Shown here: positions 8,567-17,692 of the stretch, in pieces
How positions within the stretch are numbered: position 1 is the first letter of the stretch
Layout: every line of letters starts with the position of its first letter
Assembly (NCBI RefSeq): GCF_900102695.1
Contig: NZ_FMVW01000012.1
Coordinates: forward strand, 1-64,000
DNA from: Afifella marina DSM 2698
Lineage (GTDB): Bacteria; Pseudomonadota; Alphaproteobacteria; Rhizobiales; Afifellaceae
Direction of reading: 5' to 3'
Length of the DNA: 64,000 nt
Notes under the pieces: generated by a model
Told to the model about the DNA's origin: nothing
Seen by the model: only the letters and a program-made list of their open reading frames with translations
The model's database searches: none
Made by a program: the position numbers and the translations under genes

Positions 8567-11500
8567 ATGCCACAGTTTTTCATCGACCGCCCGGTCTTTG
8601 CCTGGGTGATTGCGATCTTCATCGCGCTCGCCGGAATTGTCGCCATTCCGCAGCTGCCGGTGGCCCGGTTTCCCGTCATCGCGCCGCCGAGCATCAGCAT
8701 ATTCGCGACCTATACCGGCGCGACGGTGAAGACCGTCAACGACAGCGTGGTGACGCCCATCGAGAAGGAGCTCTCGAGCGTCAAGAACGTGCTCTATTAC
8801 GAATCGAGTGCCGACTCGACGGGTGGTGCCAATATCACGGTGACGTTCAAACCCGGAACCAATCCGGAATTGGCACAAGTGGACGTTCAGAACCGTCTGA
8901 AGGACGCCGAACCCCGCCTTCCGGAGGCCGTCCGGCGCGCTGGCATCAGCGTCGAGGCGGCAGAAACCGGCTTTCTCATGGTCATCACACTGAAGTCTCG
9001 CAGTGGCGACACCGAAGAGCTGGCCCTCGGCGACTATCTGACCCGCAATATCAGCGAAGAATTGAAGCGCGTGCCGGGCGTCGGCCGTGTGCAGCAATTC
9101 GGCTCCGAACGCGCCATGCGCGTCTGGGTCGATCCGGCGAAGCTGGCTGCCTACGACCTCACCATGGCCGACGTCACGGAGGCCATCAGGCGCGAAAACG
9201 CACAAGTTTCTCCCGGCCGGGTCGGGGACGAGCCGACAGTACCGGGGACGAAGATCTCGACGCCGCTAACGGTGCATGGCCAGCTGACCACGCCGGAGGA
9301 GTTCGCCGCGATCCCGCTCAGGGCACAACTCGACGGCTCGCGTCTTCTCCTGTCGGATGTCGCGCGGGTGGAACTCGGCGCTCAGACCCTTGCCTTCAGT
9401 GTCAGCAGCAATGGCAAGCCCGCGGCTGCCGCCGCGATCCAGATGGCGCCCGGCGCCAACGCCGTCAGCACCGCCGCCGCCATCGAAAAGCGCCTGGCCG
9501 AGTTGCAGCTCGCGATGCCCCGGGATATGGCGGTCACGATCTCCTACAACACCGCGCCATTCGTAAAAGTGTCGATCAGCAAAGTCGTCCAGACGCTGGT
9601 CGAGGCGATGGTGCTGGTCTTCCTGGTCATTCTGCTGTTCCTACAGAAGATCCGCTATACGCTGATCCCGACCATCGTCGCGCCCATCGCGCTTCTGGGC
9701 ACCTTCGCGGTGATGATGGTGGTGGGCTATTCGATCAACGTCTTGACCATGTTCGGCATGGTGCTCGCCATCGGCATCATCGTCGACGATGCCATCGTCG
9801 TCGTGGAAAATGTCGAGCGGATCATGTCCCGGCAGGGCCTCTCGCCGAGGGACGCCACCCGTCAGGCGATGCGCGAGATTTCAGGCGCCATCGTCGGGAT
9901 CACGCTGGTTCTGGCTGCCGTCTTCATTCCGATGGGGATGGCCGGCGGTTCCGTCGGTGCGATCTATCGCCAGTTCACCGTATCGATGGCGGTATCGATC
10001 CTGTTCTCCGCCTTCCTCGCGCTGACACTGACACCGGCTCTCTGCGCGACGATTTTGAGGCCTTCGAACACGCATGCGAGAGCCGGGTTTTTTGGCTGGT
10101 TCAACAGAAAGTTCGATGCGCTGAGCGCCGGCTACACCGGTGTCGTCGGCTGGATGCTGCGGCGGGGCGGGCGGATGCTGGTCGTCTATGCCGTGCTGCT
10201 GGTGGCGCTCGGCATCGGCTATGCGCGGGTGCCGACGTCGTTCGTGCCGGAAGAGGATCAGGGAAACTTCATGGCGATGTTCGAGCTGCCGGCCGGGGCC
10301 ACGGCCGAGCGCACGCGCGAGATCGTCGCAACCTATGAGGCTCACACCGCGTCCCGTCCCGATATCGTCGAGAGCATCGTCATTCTGGGCTTCGGCTTTT
10401 CCGGCTCCGGTCCCAACGCGGCGCAAGCCTTCACCAGCATGAAGGATTGGAGCGAGCGCAAGACCACGGTGAACGAAGAGATCGCGGCAGCCGAGGCGGC
10501 GATGGCGGATATTCCCGAAGGCACGGCGATGATCATGAAGCCGCCGGCCATCGAATCTCTCGGCACCACATCCGGCTTCGCTCTCAGGCTCGAGGATCGG
10601 GCCAATTCCGGTCCGGCAGCGCTGAAGGCGGCCGAAAACCAGCTGATCGCGCTCGCATCCGAGAGCAGGCTCTTGACCGGCGTGATGACGGAGGGTCTGC
10701 CCGACGGCCAGAGCATCGCGCTCAAGATCGATCGTCAGAAGGCGCTGGCGCTCGGCGTTTCCTTCTCGGCGATCAGCGATATGATTTCGACCGCGATCGG
10801 ATCGAACTACGTCAACGACTTTCCGAACAAAGGCCGGCTTCAGCAGGTGGTGGTGCAGGCCGATGCGCCGGCCCGGATGCATGTCGAGGATGTCCTGCGT
10901 CTTCAGGTCCGCAACATCGAGGGCGGCATGGTGACGTTGTCTGAAGTCGTCGAACCCTTATGGGAGACATCACCCCTGCAATTGGAGCGCTACAACGGCT
11001 ATCCGGCGGCGCGCATCTCAGGTTCGGCCGCGCCAGGGGTGTCGAGCGGCGCGGCGATGGCCGAGATGGAGCGCCTGGCGCAACGTCTGCCAAAAGGCTT
11101 CGCGCTCGAATGGACCGGGCAATCGCTGCAGGAAAGACAATCCGCAGCGCAGGCCCCCATGCTCCTGGGCGCCTCGATGCTGGTCGTATTCCTCGTGCTC
11201 GCGGCCCTCTACGAAAGCTGGTCGATCCCGCTGGCGGTCATGCTGGTGGTGCCCCTCGGCGTCCTGGGCGCGGTCGTGGCCGTGCTGGCGCGCGGGATGG
11301 AGAATGACGTGTTCTTCAAGGTGGGGCTGATCACCATCATCGGGCTTTCCGCCAAGAATGCCATTCTCTTGGTCGAGTACGCCCGACATCTCAGGAATGA
11401 CGGAATGAGCCTCTATCGGGCGCTGCTGCGGGCATCCCGGTTGCGGCTTCGGCCGATCGTGATGACCTCGCTCGCCTTCATCCTGGGCGTCGTACCGTTA

Positions 11501-11659
11501 ATGATCGCACAGGGCGCGGGGTCCGAAATCCAGAATGCCATCGGGACCGGCGTGTTCGGCGGAATGCTTTCCACGACGGTGCTGGCGGTGTTCTTCGTGC
11601 CCGTGCTCTACGTTGCCGTCAGCAAGCTGAGCATGCCGAAATCGTGGCGAAAAACCTGA
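8567..11659 (+). CDS. RND multidrug efflux transporter (HAE1 family, AcrB/MexF-like)
   Basis: A 1030-residue inner-membrane proton/drug antiporter, full length for the family. Hallmarks include the N-terminal 'MPQFFIDRPVFAWVIAI', the TM4 acidic pair in 'GIIVDDAIVVVENVERI' and the TM10 lysine in 'SAKNAILLVEYAR', all needed for proton relay. Two large periplasmic loops follow TM1 and TM7. It pairs with the adaptor upstream. No outer-membrane factor gene lies in the operon, so a TolC-like protein must come from elsewhere. A two-component system follows 55 bp downstream and is the probable regulator. Confidence 0.95.
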   Translation: MPQFFIDRPVFAWVIAIFIALAGIVAIPQLPVARFPVIAPPSISIFATYTGATVKTVNDSVVTPIEKELSSVKNVLYYESSADSTGGANITVTFKPGTNPELAQVDVQNRLKDAEPRLPEAVRRAGISVEAAETGFLMVITLKSRSGDTEELALGDYLTRNISEELKRVPGVGRVQQFGSERAMRVWVDPAKLAAYDLTMADVTEAIRRENAQVSPGRVGDEPTVPGTKISTPLTVHGQLTTPEEFAAIPLRAQLDGSRLLLSDVARVELGAQTLAFSVSSNGKPAAAAAIQMAPGANAVSTAAAIEKRLAELQLAMPRDMAVTISYNTAPFVKVSISKVVQTLVEAMVLVFLVILLFLQKIRYTLIPTIVAPIALLGTFAVMMVVGYSINVLTMFGMVLAIGIIVDDAIVVVENVERIMSRQGLSPRDATRQAMREISGAIVGITLVLAAVFIPMGMAGGSVGAIYRQFTVSMAVSILFSAFLALTLTPALCATILRPSNTHARAGFFGWFNRKFDALSAGYTGVVGWMLRRGGRMLVVYAVLLVALGIGYARVPTSFVPEEDQGNFMAMFELPAGATAERTREIVATYEAHTASRPDIVESIVILGFGFSGSGPNAAQAFTSMKDWSERKTTVNEEIAAAEAAMADIPEGTAMIMKPPAIESLGTTSGFALRLEDRANSGPAALKAAENQLIALASESRLLTGVMTEGLPDGQSIALKIDRQKALALGVSFSAISDMISTAIGSNYVNDFPNKGRLQQVVVQADAPARMHVEDVLRLQVRNIEGGMVTLSEVVEPLWETSPLQLERYNGYPAARISGSAAPGVSSGAAMAEMERLAQRLPKGFALEWTGQSLQERQSAAQAPMLLGASMLVVFLVLAALYESWSIPLAVMLVVPLGVLGAVVAVLARGMENDVFFKVGLITIIGLSAKNAILLVEYARHLRNDGMSLYRALLRASRLRLRPIVMTSLAFILGVVPLMIAQGAGSEIQNAIGTGVFGGMLSTTVLAVFFVPVLYVAVSKLSMPKSWRKT

Positions 11660-11714
11660 AACAGTGGGTCTCAAACGAGTGAAGATGCAGGTGCAGTGTG
11701 TCGGGAATTGAAGA

Positions 11715-12416
11715 ATGGCCATCAACAACGCGTTGATTCTGATCGTCGAAGACGAGCCCGAGATTGCCGACATCATCGCGGCCTACATGTCGCGCGAGGG
11801 TTTTCGGACCATCACCGCGGGCGATGGGCGTGTCGGGCTCGAGCATCATCTGCGCCTGCGGCCCGATCTTGTGGTCCTCGACATCAAGCTGCCGGGACAG
11901 GACGGTTATGAGGTGCTGGCGGCGATCCGCCGGCGCGGCGATACGCCGGTGATCATGGTCACGGCGCTGGCCGAGGATCTTGACAAGCTTCAGGCGCTGC
12001 GCATCGGTGCCGACGATTATGTCGTCAAACCGTTCAACCCGCTCGAGGTCGTGGCCCGCGCCAAGGCCGTGCTGCGGAGAACCATGGGGCGCGGCAGCGA
12101 GCAGGTGCTGCGCGTCGGGCCGCTGAGCGTGGACCCACAGGCTTATCGCGTCGAGGTGGAAAGCCCGACGGGCGCAGTGGCGCTCGAGCTGACGCGCACC
12201 GAGTTTCGTATTCTCGCACATATGGCCGCGAGCCTGGGCAAGGTGTTCGAGCGCTCCGAACTGGTCGATGCCTGCCTGCCGGAAGGGGAGGCGCTCGACC
12301 GGACGGTGGACAGCCATGTCAGCAATTTGCGCCGCAAATTGGCGGCGGTCGGGGCCGACGGGTTGCTTACGGGTGTGCGTGGCGTGGGTTACCGGCTGGA
12401 CAGCCCCCATGGCTAG
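11715..12416 (+). CDS. OmpR/BaeR-type response regulator of the efflux operon
   Basis: A 233-residue regulator: receiver domain (about 8-120) with the acidic pair 'EDE', phospho-acceptor Asp in 'LVVLDIKLPGQDG', Thr in 'VTALAE' and Lys in 'VVKPFNP', then a winged-helix DNA-binding domain (about 135-230). It resembles BaeR/SmeR regulators that sit with RND pumps. Its stop overlaps the start of the histidine kinase by 8 bp. Its position right after the RND genes suggests it controls them. Confidence 0.92.
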   Translation: MAINNALILIVEDEPEIADIIAAYMSREGFRTITAGDGRVGLEHHLRLRPDLVVLDIKLPGQDGYEVLAAIRRRGDTPVIMVTALAEDLDKLQALRIGADDYVVKPFNPLEVVARAKAVLRRTMGRGSEQVLRVGPLSVDPQAYRVEVESPTGAVALELTRTEFRILAHMAASLGKVFERSELVDACLPEGEALDRTVDSHVSNLRRKLAAVGADGLLTGVRGVGYRLDSPHG

Positions 12417-13491
12417 AAACCTGAATTCCCTGATCGTCCGCGCGATGATCGCGTTGACCCTGCTTGCCTTCGCCGTCGTCTATTTCGGGCTGACCGCGTA
12501 TTTTTTCTTCATCTACGAATGGCTCTATCCGGAGTTCACCGAAGACGATTTTCTGCGCACCGGCGACGTCGTCACGTTGGGCCTGCTTCTGGGAATCGGC
12601 ATATCGACCGTCTCATTGCTCGGCTGGATCCTTGCGCGGCGGATCGTGGAACCGTTGAAATCGGTTGCCGGGGCTGCGCGCCGGGTCGCGGAGGGGGATT
12701 TCTCCGCACGCGCCTCCCTGCGCCGGGGCAATTTCGGCGAGGCGGGCGATCTGGTCGACGACTTCAACCAGATGGCGGAACGGCTGCAGCGGGCCGAGGC
12801 CGAGCTGCAATATTCGAATTCGGCAATCGCGCATGAATTGCGCACGCCTTTAACCATCCTGCGCGGGCGATTGCAGGGCCTCCTGGATGGCGCCTTCGCC
12901 CCCAGCGCCGAACTCTATGGAAGGCTCATCGAGCATGTGGACGATCTGTCGGCGATCGTAGAGGAATTGCGGACCTTGGCGCTGAGCAATGCGGGTCAGC
13001 TCGATCTGCAATCTTCGCGTCTCGATCTGGCGGTGGAGGCCGAGGCGGCGCTGACCTCGCTTGAGGACCAGCTCGGCGAGGCCGGGATCGCAACGAGCTT
13101 GGATCTGAGGAGCGCCGTCACGAGCGGCGATCGCTCGCGCCTGCGACAGGCCTTCGTGGCACTTCTCGAGAATTGCTGCCGGTACGCACCGCATAGCACC
13201 GTCAATGTCGAGACCGGGGTCGCGGGGCAGCAGGTCTTCTTCCGCTGCACCGACACCGGGCCGGGCCTCTCCGACGAGGCCCGGCTGCGCGCTTTCGAGC
13301 GGTTCTGGCGTGCCGACGAATCGCGAGGGCGGAGTGGCGGCGGCTCAGGCCTGGGCCTGCCCATCGTCAAGGCGATCGCGCAGGCGCATGGCGGCGATGC
13401 CGTGATCCTTGCGTCGGACGGCCCTGGCCTTGCCGTCGAAATCCGGCTGCCGGTGGAGCGCCTGGGAACGCGGATCGACCGGCGGCCGTGA
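12409..13491 (+). CDS. BaeS/SmeS-type sensor histidine kinase
   Basis: A 360-residue membrane kinase. Two hydrophobic segments (about 8-30 and 55-80) enclose only a short acidic periplasmic loop ('YEWLYPEFTEDDF'), so sensing is probably within or near the membrane. A HAMP linker follows, then the H-box 'AIAHELRTPLT' and an HATPase domain with 'DTGPGLS' and 'GSGLGLPIVKAIA'. The start is the ATG overlapping the response regulator end. Partner: the upstream response regulator. Confidence 0.92.
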   Translation: MARNLNSLIVRAMIALTLLAFAVVYFGLTAYFFFIYEWLYPEFTEDDFLRTGDVVTLGLLLGIGISTVSLLGWILARRIVEPLKSVAGAARRVAEGDFSARASLRRGNFGEAGDLVDDFNQMAERLQRAEAELQYSNSAIAHELRTPLTILRGRLQGLLDGAFAPSAELYGRLIEHVDDLSAIVEELRTLALSNAGQLDLQSSRLDLAVEAEAALTSLEDQLGEAGIATSLDLRSAVTSGDRSRLRQAFVALLENCCRYAPHSTVNVETGVAGQQVFFRCTDTGPGLSDEARLRAFERFWRADESRGRSGGGSGLGLPIVKAIAQAHGGDAVILASDGPGLAVEIRLPVERLGTRIDRRP

Positions 13492-13542
13492 CCCGCATCG
13501 GAGAGGGATGCGCTCTCTGGCCGTTCGCTCTCATGCCCTCGT

Positions 13543-14742
13543 TCAGGTGCGACGTACCTTGAAAACCGAGGCTTTTTCGGGCGTCGCTCGTTTCATGCAG
13601 ATCGTGGCTGCGATGAAGAGCGCGGCGCTTGCGATCAGGAGCGGCGCGTCGAAGGACTGGCTCTGCCGATAGAGCGCATTGGTGACGAGAGGCCCGACGA
13701 TCTGGCCGACGCCGTAGGAGGCCGTCATCACTGCCAGGATGTTGACGCGGGCTTTGGCTGCGATCTTGCGGGCGGCGGGCATGGCGATGGTCACCGTCCC
13801 CATAAAGGTTCCGCCGACGAGAAGCGCGCTTGCGAGAGAGGCCGCCGGCATGTGGATGACGGGCAGGCCGACGCCGACGGCCTGGAGCAGCAGGTTGACG
13901 ACAAGGCTCTTTGCGGTTCCGAGCCGCCGATGAAGGACGTGCCAGAAAAAGCAGGACGGCACGGCGCCGAGCCCGAACACGGCCCAGATATGCAGCGGGT
14001 TGAGGTCCGCAAACGAGGTGCGCACGAGGAGCGGCAGGTAGGTCGCGGTGATGATGTAGCCGAAACCCGCGAGGCCGTAGACGAGAACGAGGCGGCCCGC
14101 TCCGAACGGGGCGGAGGCCTCGCCGTCAGCTTCATGCGGCAGGGTTGGAGCCGGGGCGCCGTCGACGCGGGCCTGCAGGATGATCGTGAGGATCGTGAGT
14201 GCCAGTGCCGCGGCCGCGAGAACGAGCCAGATGGCAGGACTTGGCAGGGTGAGGAGATCGCCCGCGGCGACGAGTTCGGCGGAGACGAGGATGCCGAGGC
14301 CAACGCCGGCAAAGAGGGCCGGGGCGCCGTCGTGATGGCCGCGTTCATGGATCAGCCAATGCGAGGCGGCAACCATGGCGACGGCGCTGAAGATGCCGGC
14401 GAAACCGCGCACGACGACGATGAGCCATTCCGGCAGCGGCAGGCCGAGCGCTGCGAGCGCGGCGACCGTCGCGATGGCGGAAAAGGCACAGAGCTTGCGG
14501 CCGGCTGCGCCCGTCACGAGGCCCAAGAGCAGCGCGCCGATGAGATAACCGGCATAATTGGCGGATGCGGCGTAGGAGCCGCCCTCGACGGAGATCTGGC
14601 CGCTTTTCACCATCAAGGGATAGAGGCCGGTGAAGGCGAAGCGGCCAAAACCCATGCCGATGACGAGGATGAGGGCGGCGGCGATCCCCGCCAGCCGTTC
14701 ATTGCGCGACATCTCACGGCACGGCATCTCAGTGCGGGGCAT
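13543..14742 (-). CDS. YbfB/YjiJ family MFS transporter
   Basis: A carrier of about 399 residues with 12 hydrophobic segments and the family signature 'GMGFGRFAFTGLYPLM' in the first helix. Substrate unknown. The start is uncertain: the reading frame begins with four 15-bp repeats, each opening with ATG (14757, 14742, 14727, 14712). I chose 14742 because it follows the stop codon of the upstream LysR gene by one base, favouring coupled translation; the last ATG would give the most typical N-terminus. It forms an operon with the LysR gene. Confidence 0.85.
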   Translation of the reverse strand: MPRTEMPCREMSRNERLAGIAAALILVIGMGFGRFAFTGLYPLMVKSGQISVEGGSYAASANYAGYLIGALLLGLVTGAAGRKLCAFSAIATVAALAALGLPLPEWLIVVVRGFAGIFSAVAMVAASHWLIHERGHHDGAPALFAGVGLGILVSAELVAAGDLLTLPSPAIWLVLAAAALALTILTIILQARVDGAPAPTLPHEADGEASAPFGAGRLVLVYGLAGFGYIITATYLPLLVRTSFADLNPLHIWAVFGLGAVPSCFFWHVLHRRLGTAKSLVVNLLLQAVGVGLPVIHMPAASLASALLVGGTFMGTVTIAMPAARKIAAKARVNILAVMTASYGVGQIVGPLVTNALYRQSQSFDAPLLIASAALFIAATICMKRATPEKASVFKVRRT

Positions 14743-14757
14743 CTCATTGCGGGGCAT
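14698..14757 (-). repeat. Four 15-bp tandem repeats carrying start codons
   Basis: On the minus strand four units follow one another: ATGCCCCGCAATGAG, ATGCCCCGCACTGAG, ATGCCGTGCCGTGAG, ATGTCGCGCAATGAA. They encode 'MPRNE MPRTE MPCRE MSRNE'. The first unit also supplies the TGA stop of the LysR gene, and TGAG-ATG junctions recur every 15 bases. Confidence 0.9.
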
Positions 14758-15643
14758 CGGGGCTCTCGGCGATGTCCGAGAAAGCACGAAGCGTCTTCCG
14801 AAATTGCAGGACAGCCGGGGTCTTAAAGCCCGGCCTTTCGGCGAGACAGGTCTCGATCGTCATCAACGGCTTGATCGTGAAGCGGCCCGCTTCGGGTACG
14901 AGATCGAGAACGCTGCGCGGCAGCAACGAGAAGCAGGTTCCTGCCGCGGTCAGGGCGATCATGGCGTGATAGGACCTGACCTCCTGAAACTGGAGCCGGG
15001 CGGATCTGGTGCCGCCATCCGTCACCCATTCCTCGGCGAGAAAGCGATAGGTGCAGCCGGGCGCAAATGCGGCAAGCGCGCGGGGCTTGATCTCCTCGGC
15101 GCGTTCGATTTCCGGATGCCCGGGCGGCAGCAGGAGGACGAGCTCTTCGCGGAAGAGCGGCGTCGTCGCCACCTCGTCGGCTCCAAACCACGCTGCGCCG
15201 GGCGGCAGGGCGATCAAGGCGCAGTCGATCCGGTGCGTGAGCAGGGCGTCGACGAGCTGACGGGTCGGCGCAGTCGACAGATCGATCGTCACTTCCGGCC
15301 ATTTCGCGTTGAACTCGGCCAGGGGCAGAGGCAGGCGGGCGGCGACCGTCGATTCCATGGAGCCGACGCGCAGAGTGCCGGCGGGTTCCTTCGGATTGAC
15401 GAGCTGTTGCGCTTCCTCGGCAAGATTGAGGATGCGGTCGGCATAGTCGAGATACGCCACGCCTTCGGCCGTGAGCGTCATGGCCTTCCTGTCGCGCTGA
15501 AACAGCGGCACGCCGATTTCCGCCTCGAGTTGCTGAATGCGCGTGGTGACGTTCGATGGCACGCGCCCGAGCAATTGAGCGGCGCGGGTGATGCTCTGCT
15601 CCCGGGCCACCGTGCGGAAGATGGCGAGCGATGCCAGATCCAC
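14744..15643 (-). CDS. LysR family transcriptional regulator
   Basis: A 299-residue LysR protein: N-terminal HTH ('SITRAAQLLGRVPSNVTTRI', about 16-35) and a substrate-binding domain of about 90-290. Unusually for LysR genes it is transcribed in the same direction as its neighbour, and its stop overlaps the tandem start codons of the YbfB-type transporter. It probably regulates that transporter and itself. The upstream region (15644-15700) is AT-rich, in line with a promoter. Confidence 0.92.
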   Translation of the reverse strand: MDLASLAIFRTVAREQSITRAAQLLGRVPSNVTTRIQQLEAEIGVPLFQRDRKAMTLTAEGVAYLDYADRILNLAEEAQQLVNPKEPAGTLRVGSMESTVAARLPLPLAEFNAKWPEVTIDLSTAPTRQLVDALLTHRIDCALIALPPGAAWFGADEVATTPLFREELVLLLPPGHPEIERAEEIKPRALAAFAPGCTYRFLAEEWVTDGGTRSARLQFQEVRSYHAMIALTAAGTCFSLLPRSVLDLVPEAGRFTIKPLMTIETCLAERPGFKTPAVLQFRKTLRAFSDIAESPDAPQ

Positions 15644-15800
15644 GAAAATTCCCCAATGCGAAATATAGCGGCCAGGTTGTTCATATAAAAAGAATAAGAG
15701 TCAACGGCTTTTTCCGTCCGAAGAACGTTTCTGGCCCGTGCTGGGTATGCGAGACGGTCTGCTAGGGTGTCCGGAAAGATACGGACGCCGCAGGAACGGA

Positions 15801-16976
15801 ATGGATCATCTCGACAGGATCAGCATGGCCGAGGCGCGCCGCATTGCGCTTGCGGCACAGGGTTTTGGTGTCGCCCGTCCGGCCAATCCGAGCTCGGCGA
15901 ACCTGCGCCGGGTCCTCGACCGGGTTCAGCTTCACCAGATCGACAGCGTCAATGTTCTGGTGCGGGCGCATTATCTCCCGGCTTTTTCCCGGGTCGGCGC
16001 CTATGACCGTGATCTTCTCGACAGGCTCGCCTGGGGGCCGAAGCGGCAGCGCAAATTGTTCGAATACTGGGCGCACGAAGCCTCGCTCGTGCCGTTCGAG
16101 GTCCAGCCTTTGCTACGCTGGCGCATGGCGCAGGCCGACCGCGGCGAGGCGGGCTGGACGTCGATGCGCCGATTTGCACGCGAGCATCGGGCGGAGGCCA
16201 TGGCGGTGCTTCAGCGAATCCGTGAGGAGGGGCCGCTTTCCGTCTCCGATTTCGAGGCACACAAGGGCCGTCCGGGCTGGTGGGAATGGAGCGGCACCAA
16301 GCGGGCGCTCGAATGGCTGTTCTGGGCCGGTCATCTGACGACGGCGACGCGGCGGGGAAATTTCCAGCGGGTCTACGACCTTCCCGAGCGCGTTTTACCC
16401 GCCTCTGTCCTCGATCAGCCGACGCCTTCTGAGGCGGATGCCCATCGCGCCTTGATCGAGCGTGCCGCACGGGCGCACGGCATCGCGACGGATCGCGAAT
16501 TGCGGGATTATTTCCGGCAACCGCCGGGGCCGGCACAAGAGGCGATATCCTCGCTTGCCGAGGACGGGGTTCTTTTGCCTGTGAGCGTGCCGGGCTGGCG
16601 GCACGCCTGGCTCCATCGCGAGGCCCGCCGTCCGCGCCGGATCAATGCGACGGCGCTTCTCGCCCCATTCGATCCGCTGGTCTGGGAAAGAGACCGCGCC
16701 GAGCGTCTGTTCGGCTTCCGCTACCGCATCGAGATCTATGTCCCGGCGGACAAGCGGCAGTACGGCTATTACGTGCTGCCGTTCCTGTTCGGCGACAATC
16801 TGGTGGCCCGCGTCGATCTCAAGGCGGACCGACCGAACGCACGGCTTCTCGTGCAGGCGGTGCATTTCGAGGCGGATGCGCCGGACGAAAGCCGCGAGGC
16901 GCTCCTTGAGGAACTCGAAAGAATGGCGGCGTGGCTCGGGCTCGAGGAGGTGTCGTTGCCGTCCGGATGGTCGTGA
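15801..16976 (+). CDS. YcaQ-like winged-helix DNA glycosylase (HTH_42, crosslink repair)
   Basis: A 391-residue protein of the HTH_42/YcaQ superfamily, whose members AlkZ and YcaQ remove bulky or crosslinked alkylated bases. The catalytic motif at residues 46-48 is Gln-Ile-Asp, the Q-x-D form of the YcaQ-like branch rather than the Q-x-Q of AlkZ. Winged-helix segments follow through the protein, and the C-terminus has the typical 'LLAPFDPLVWERDRAERLFGF' region. The ATG at 15801 has AGGA six bases upstream. It stands alone between LysR and GNAT genes. Confidence 0.85.
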   Translation: MDHLDRISMAEARRIALAAQGFGVARPANPSSANLRRVLDRVQLHQIDSVNVLVRAHYLPAFSRVGAYDRDLLDRLAWGPKRQRKLFEYWAHEASLVPFEVQPLLRWRMAQADRGEAGWTSMRRFAREHRAEAMAVLQRIREEGPLSVSDFEAHKGRPGWWEWSGTKRALEWLFWAGHLTTATRRGNFQRVYDLPERVLPASVLDQPTPSEADAHRALIERAARAHGIATDRELRDYFRQPPGPAQEAISSLAEDGVLLPVSVPGWRHAWLHREARRPRRINATALLAPFDPLVWERDRAERLFGFRYRIEIYVPADKRQYGYYVLPFLFGDNLVARVDLKADRPNARLLVQAVHFEADAPDESREALLEELERMAAWLGLEEVSLPSGWS

Positions 16977-17018
16977 CGGCAGGGTGCCGGAATGGGGCCC
17001 GGCACTCTCCCTTGCGTA

Positions 17019-17561
17019 TCAGAGCCCGGCCTTCCTCTCCCATTCCTTGCGCAGGATCGCGTATTGCATGGTGTTTTCGAAGACCGGATTGCCGGCCTCG
17101 TCCTTCATGAACGAGACGTATTCGATGAAGAGGCCCTCCCGGCGCATGCCGAGCCGCTCGCAGAGGTGCTGCGAGGGATAATTGGTGTCCTCCACATAGG
17201 CGTAGAGACGGCGCGCGCCTTTTGTCGTGAAGAGATGCGCGAAGAGGCCGCGGGCGGCCTCCGTGGCAAATCCCGCGCCGGAGAAAGCCTTGTTGAAGTT
17301 CCAGCCAAGCGCATAGGTGTCGTCGCCTTCGAGCACGGCGAAGAGATCGCCGATCATCTCGCCCGTGTCGCGCAGGCAGACGGCGACATCGCTGTCGCTT
17401 TCGGCGCGTCTTTTCACCTCTTCTTCGGCCGCCGCGAGATCGGCAAGCCGCATGGAGAAAAAGCAGCTCACGGCCGGTTCCTTCAAATAGGCGAAGAGCC
17501 CCGGGGCATCGCGCGTCTCGAAGCGCCTGAGGATCAGCCGGTCCGTCTCGATAGGCTCCAT
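17019..17561 (-). CDS. GNAT family N-acetyltransferase (RimJ/RimL type)
   Basis: A 180-residue acetyltransferase. It opens with 'ETDRLILRRFETRDA', the RimJ/RimL beginning, and has the acetyl-CoA pocket region 'NKAFSGAGFATEAARGLFAHLF' (shown in part, about 90-110) and the usual 'NYPSQHLCERLGMRREG' near the end. RimJ/L enzymes acetylate N-termini of ribosomal proteins or small amines; the substrate here is unknown. Single gene. Confidence 0.88.
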   Translation of the reverse strand: MEPIETDRLILRRFETRDAPGLFAYLKEPAVSCFFSMRLADLAAAEEEVKRRAESDSDVAVCLRDTGEMIGDLFAVLEGDDTYALGWNFNKAFSGAGFATEAARGLFAHLFTTKGARRLYAYVEDTNYPSQHLCERLGMRREGLFIEYVSFMKDEAGNPVFENTMQYAILRKEWERKAGL

Positions 17562-17692
17562 TCGTCTCTCTCTGCTTGGTTGGCTCTGTGCCGCGATGAA
17601 AGCGAGGCGTGGCGCGCGATCATGTCAGCGGTGCGGCAGCTCGATCGGTCGGGACGTCCGGTCGCAAGGAAGTTTGCCGGTGCGGCGGCGCG

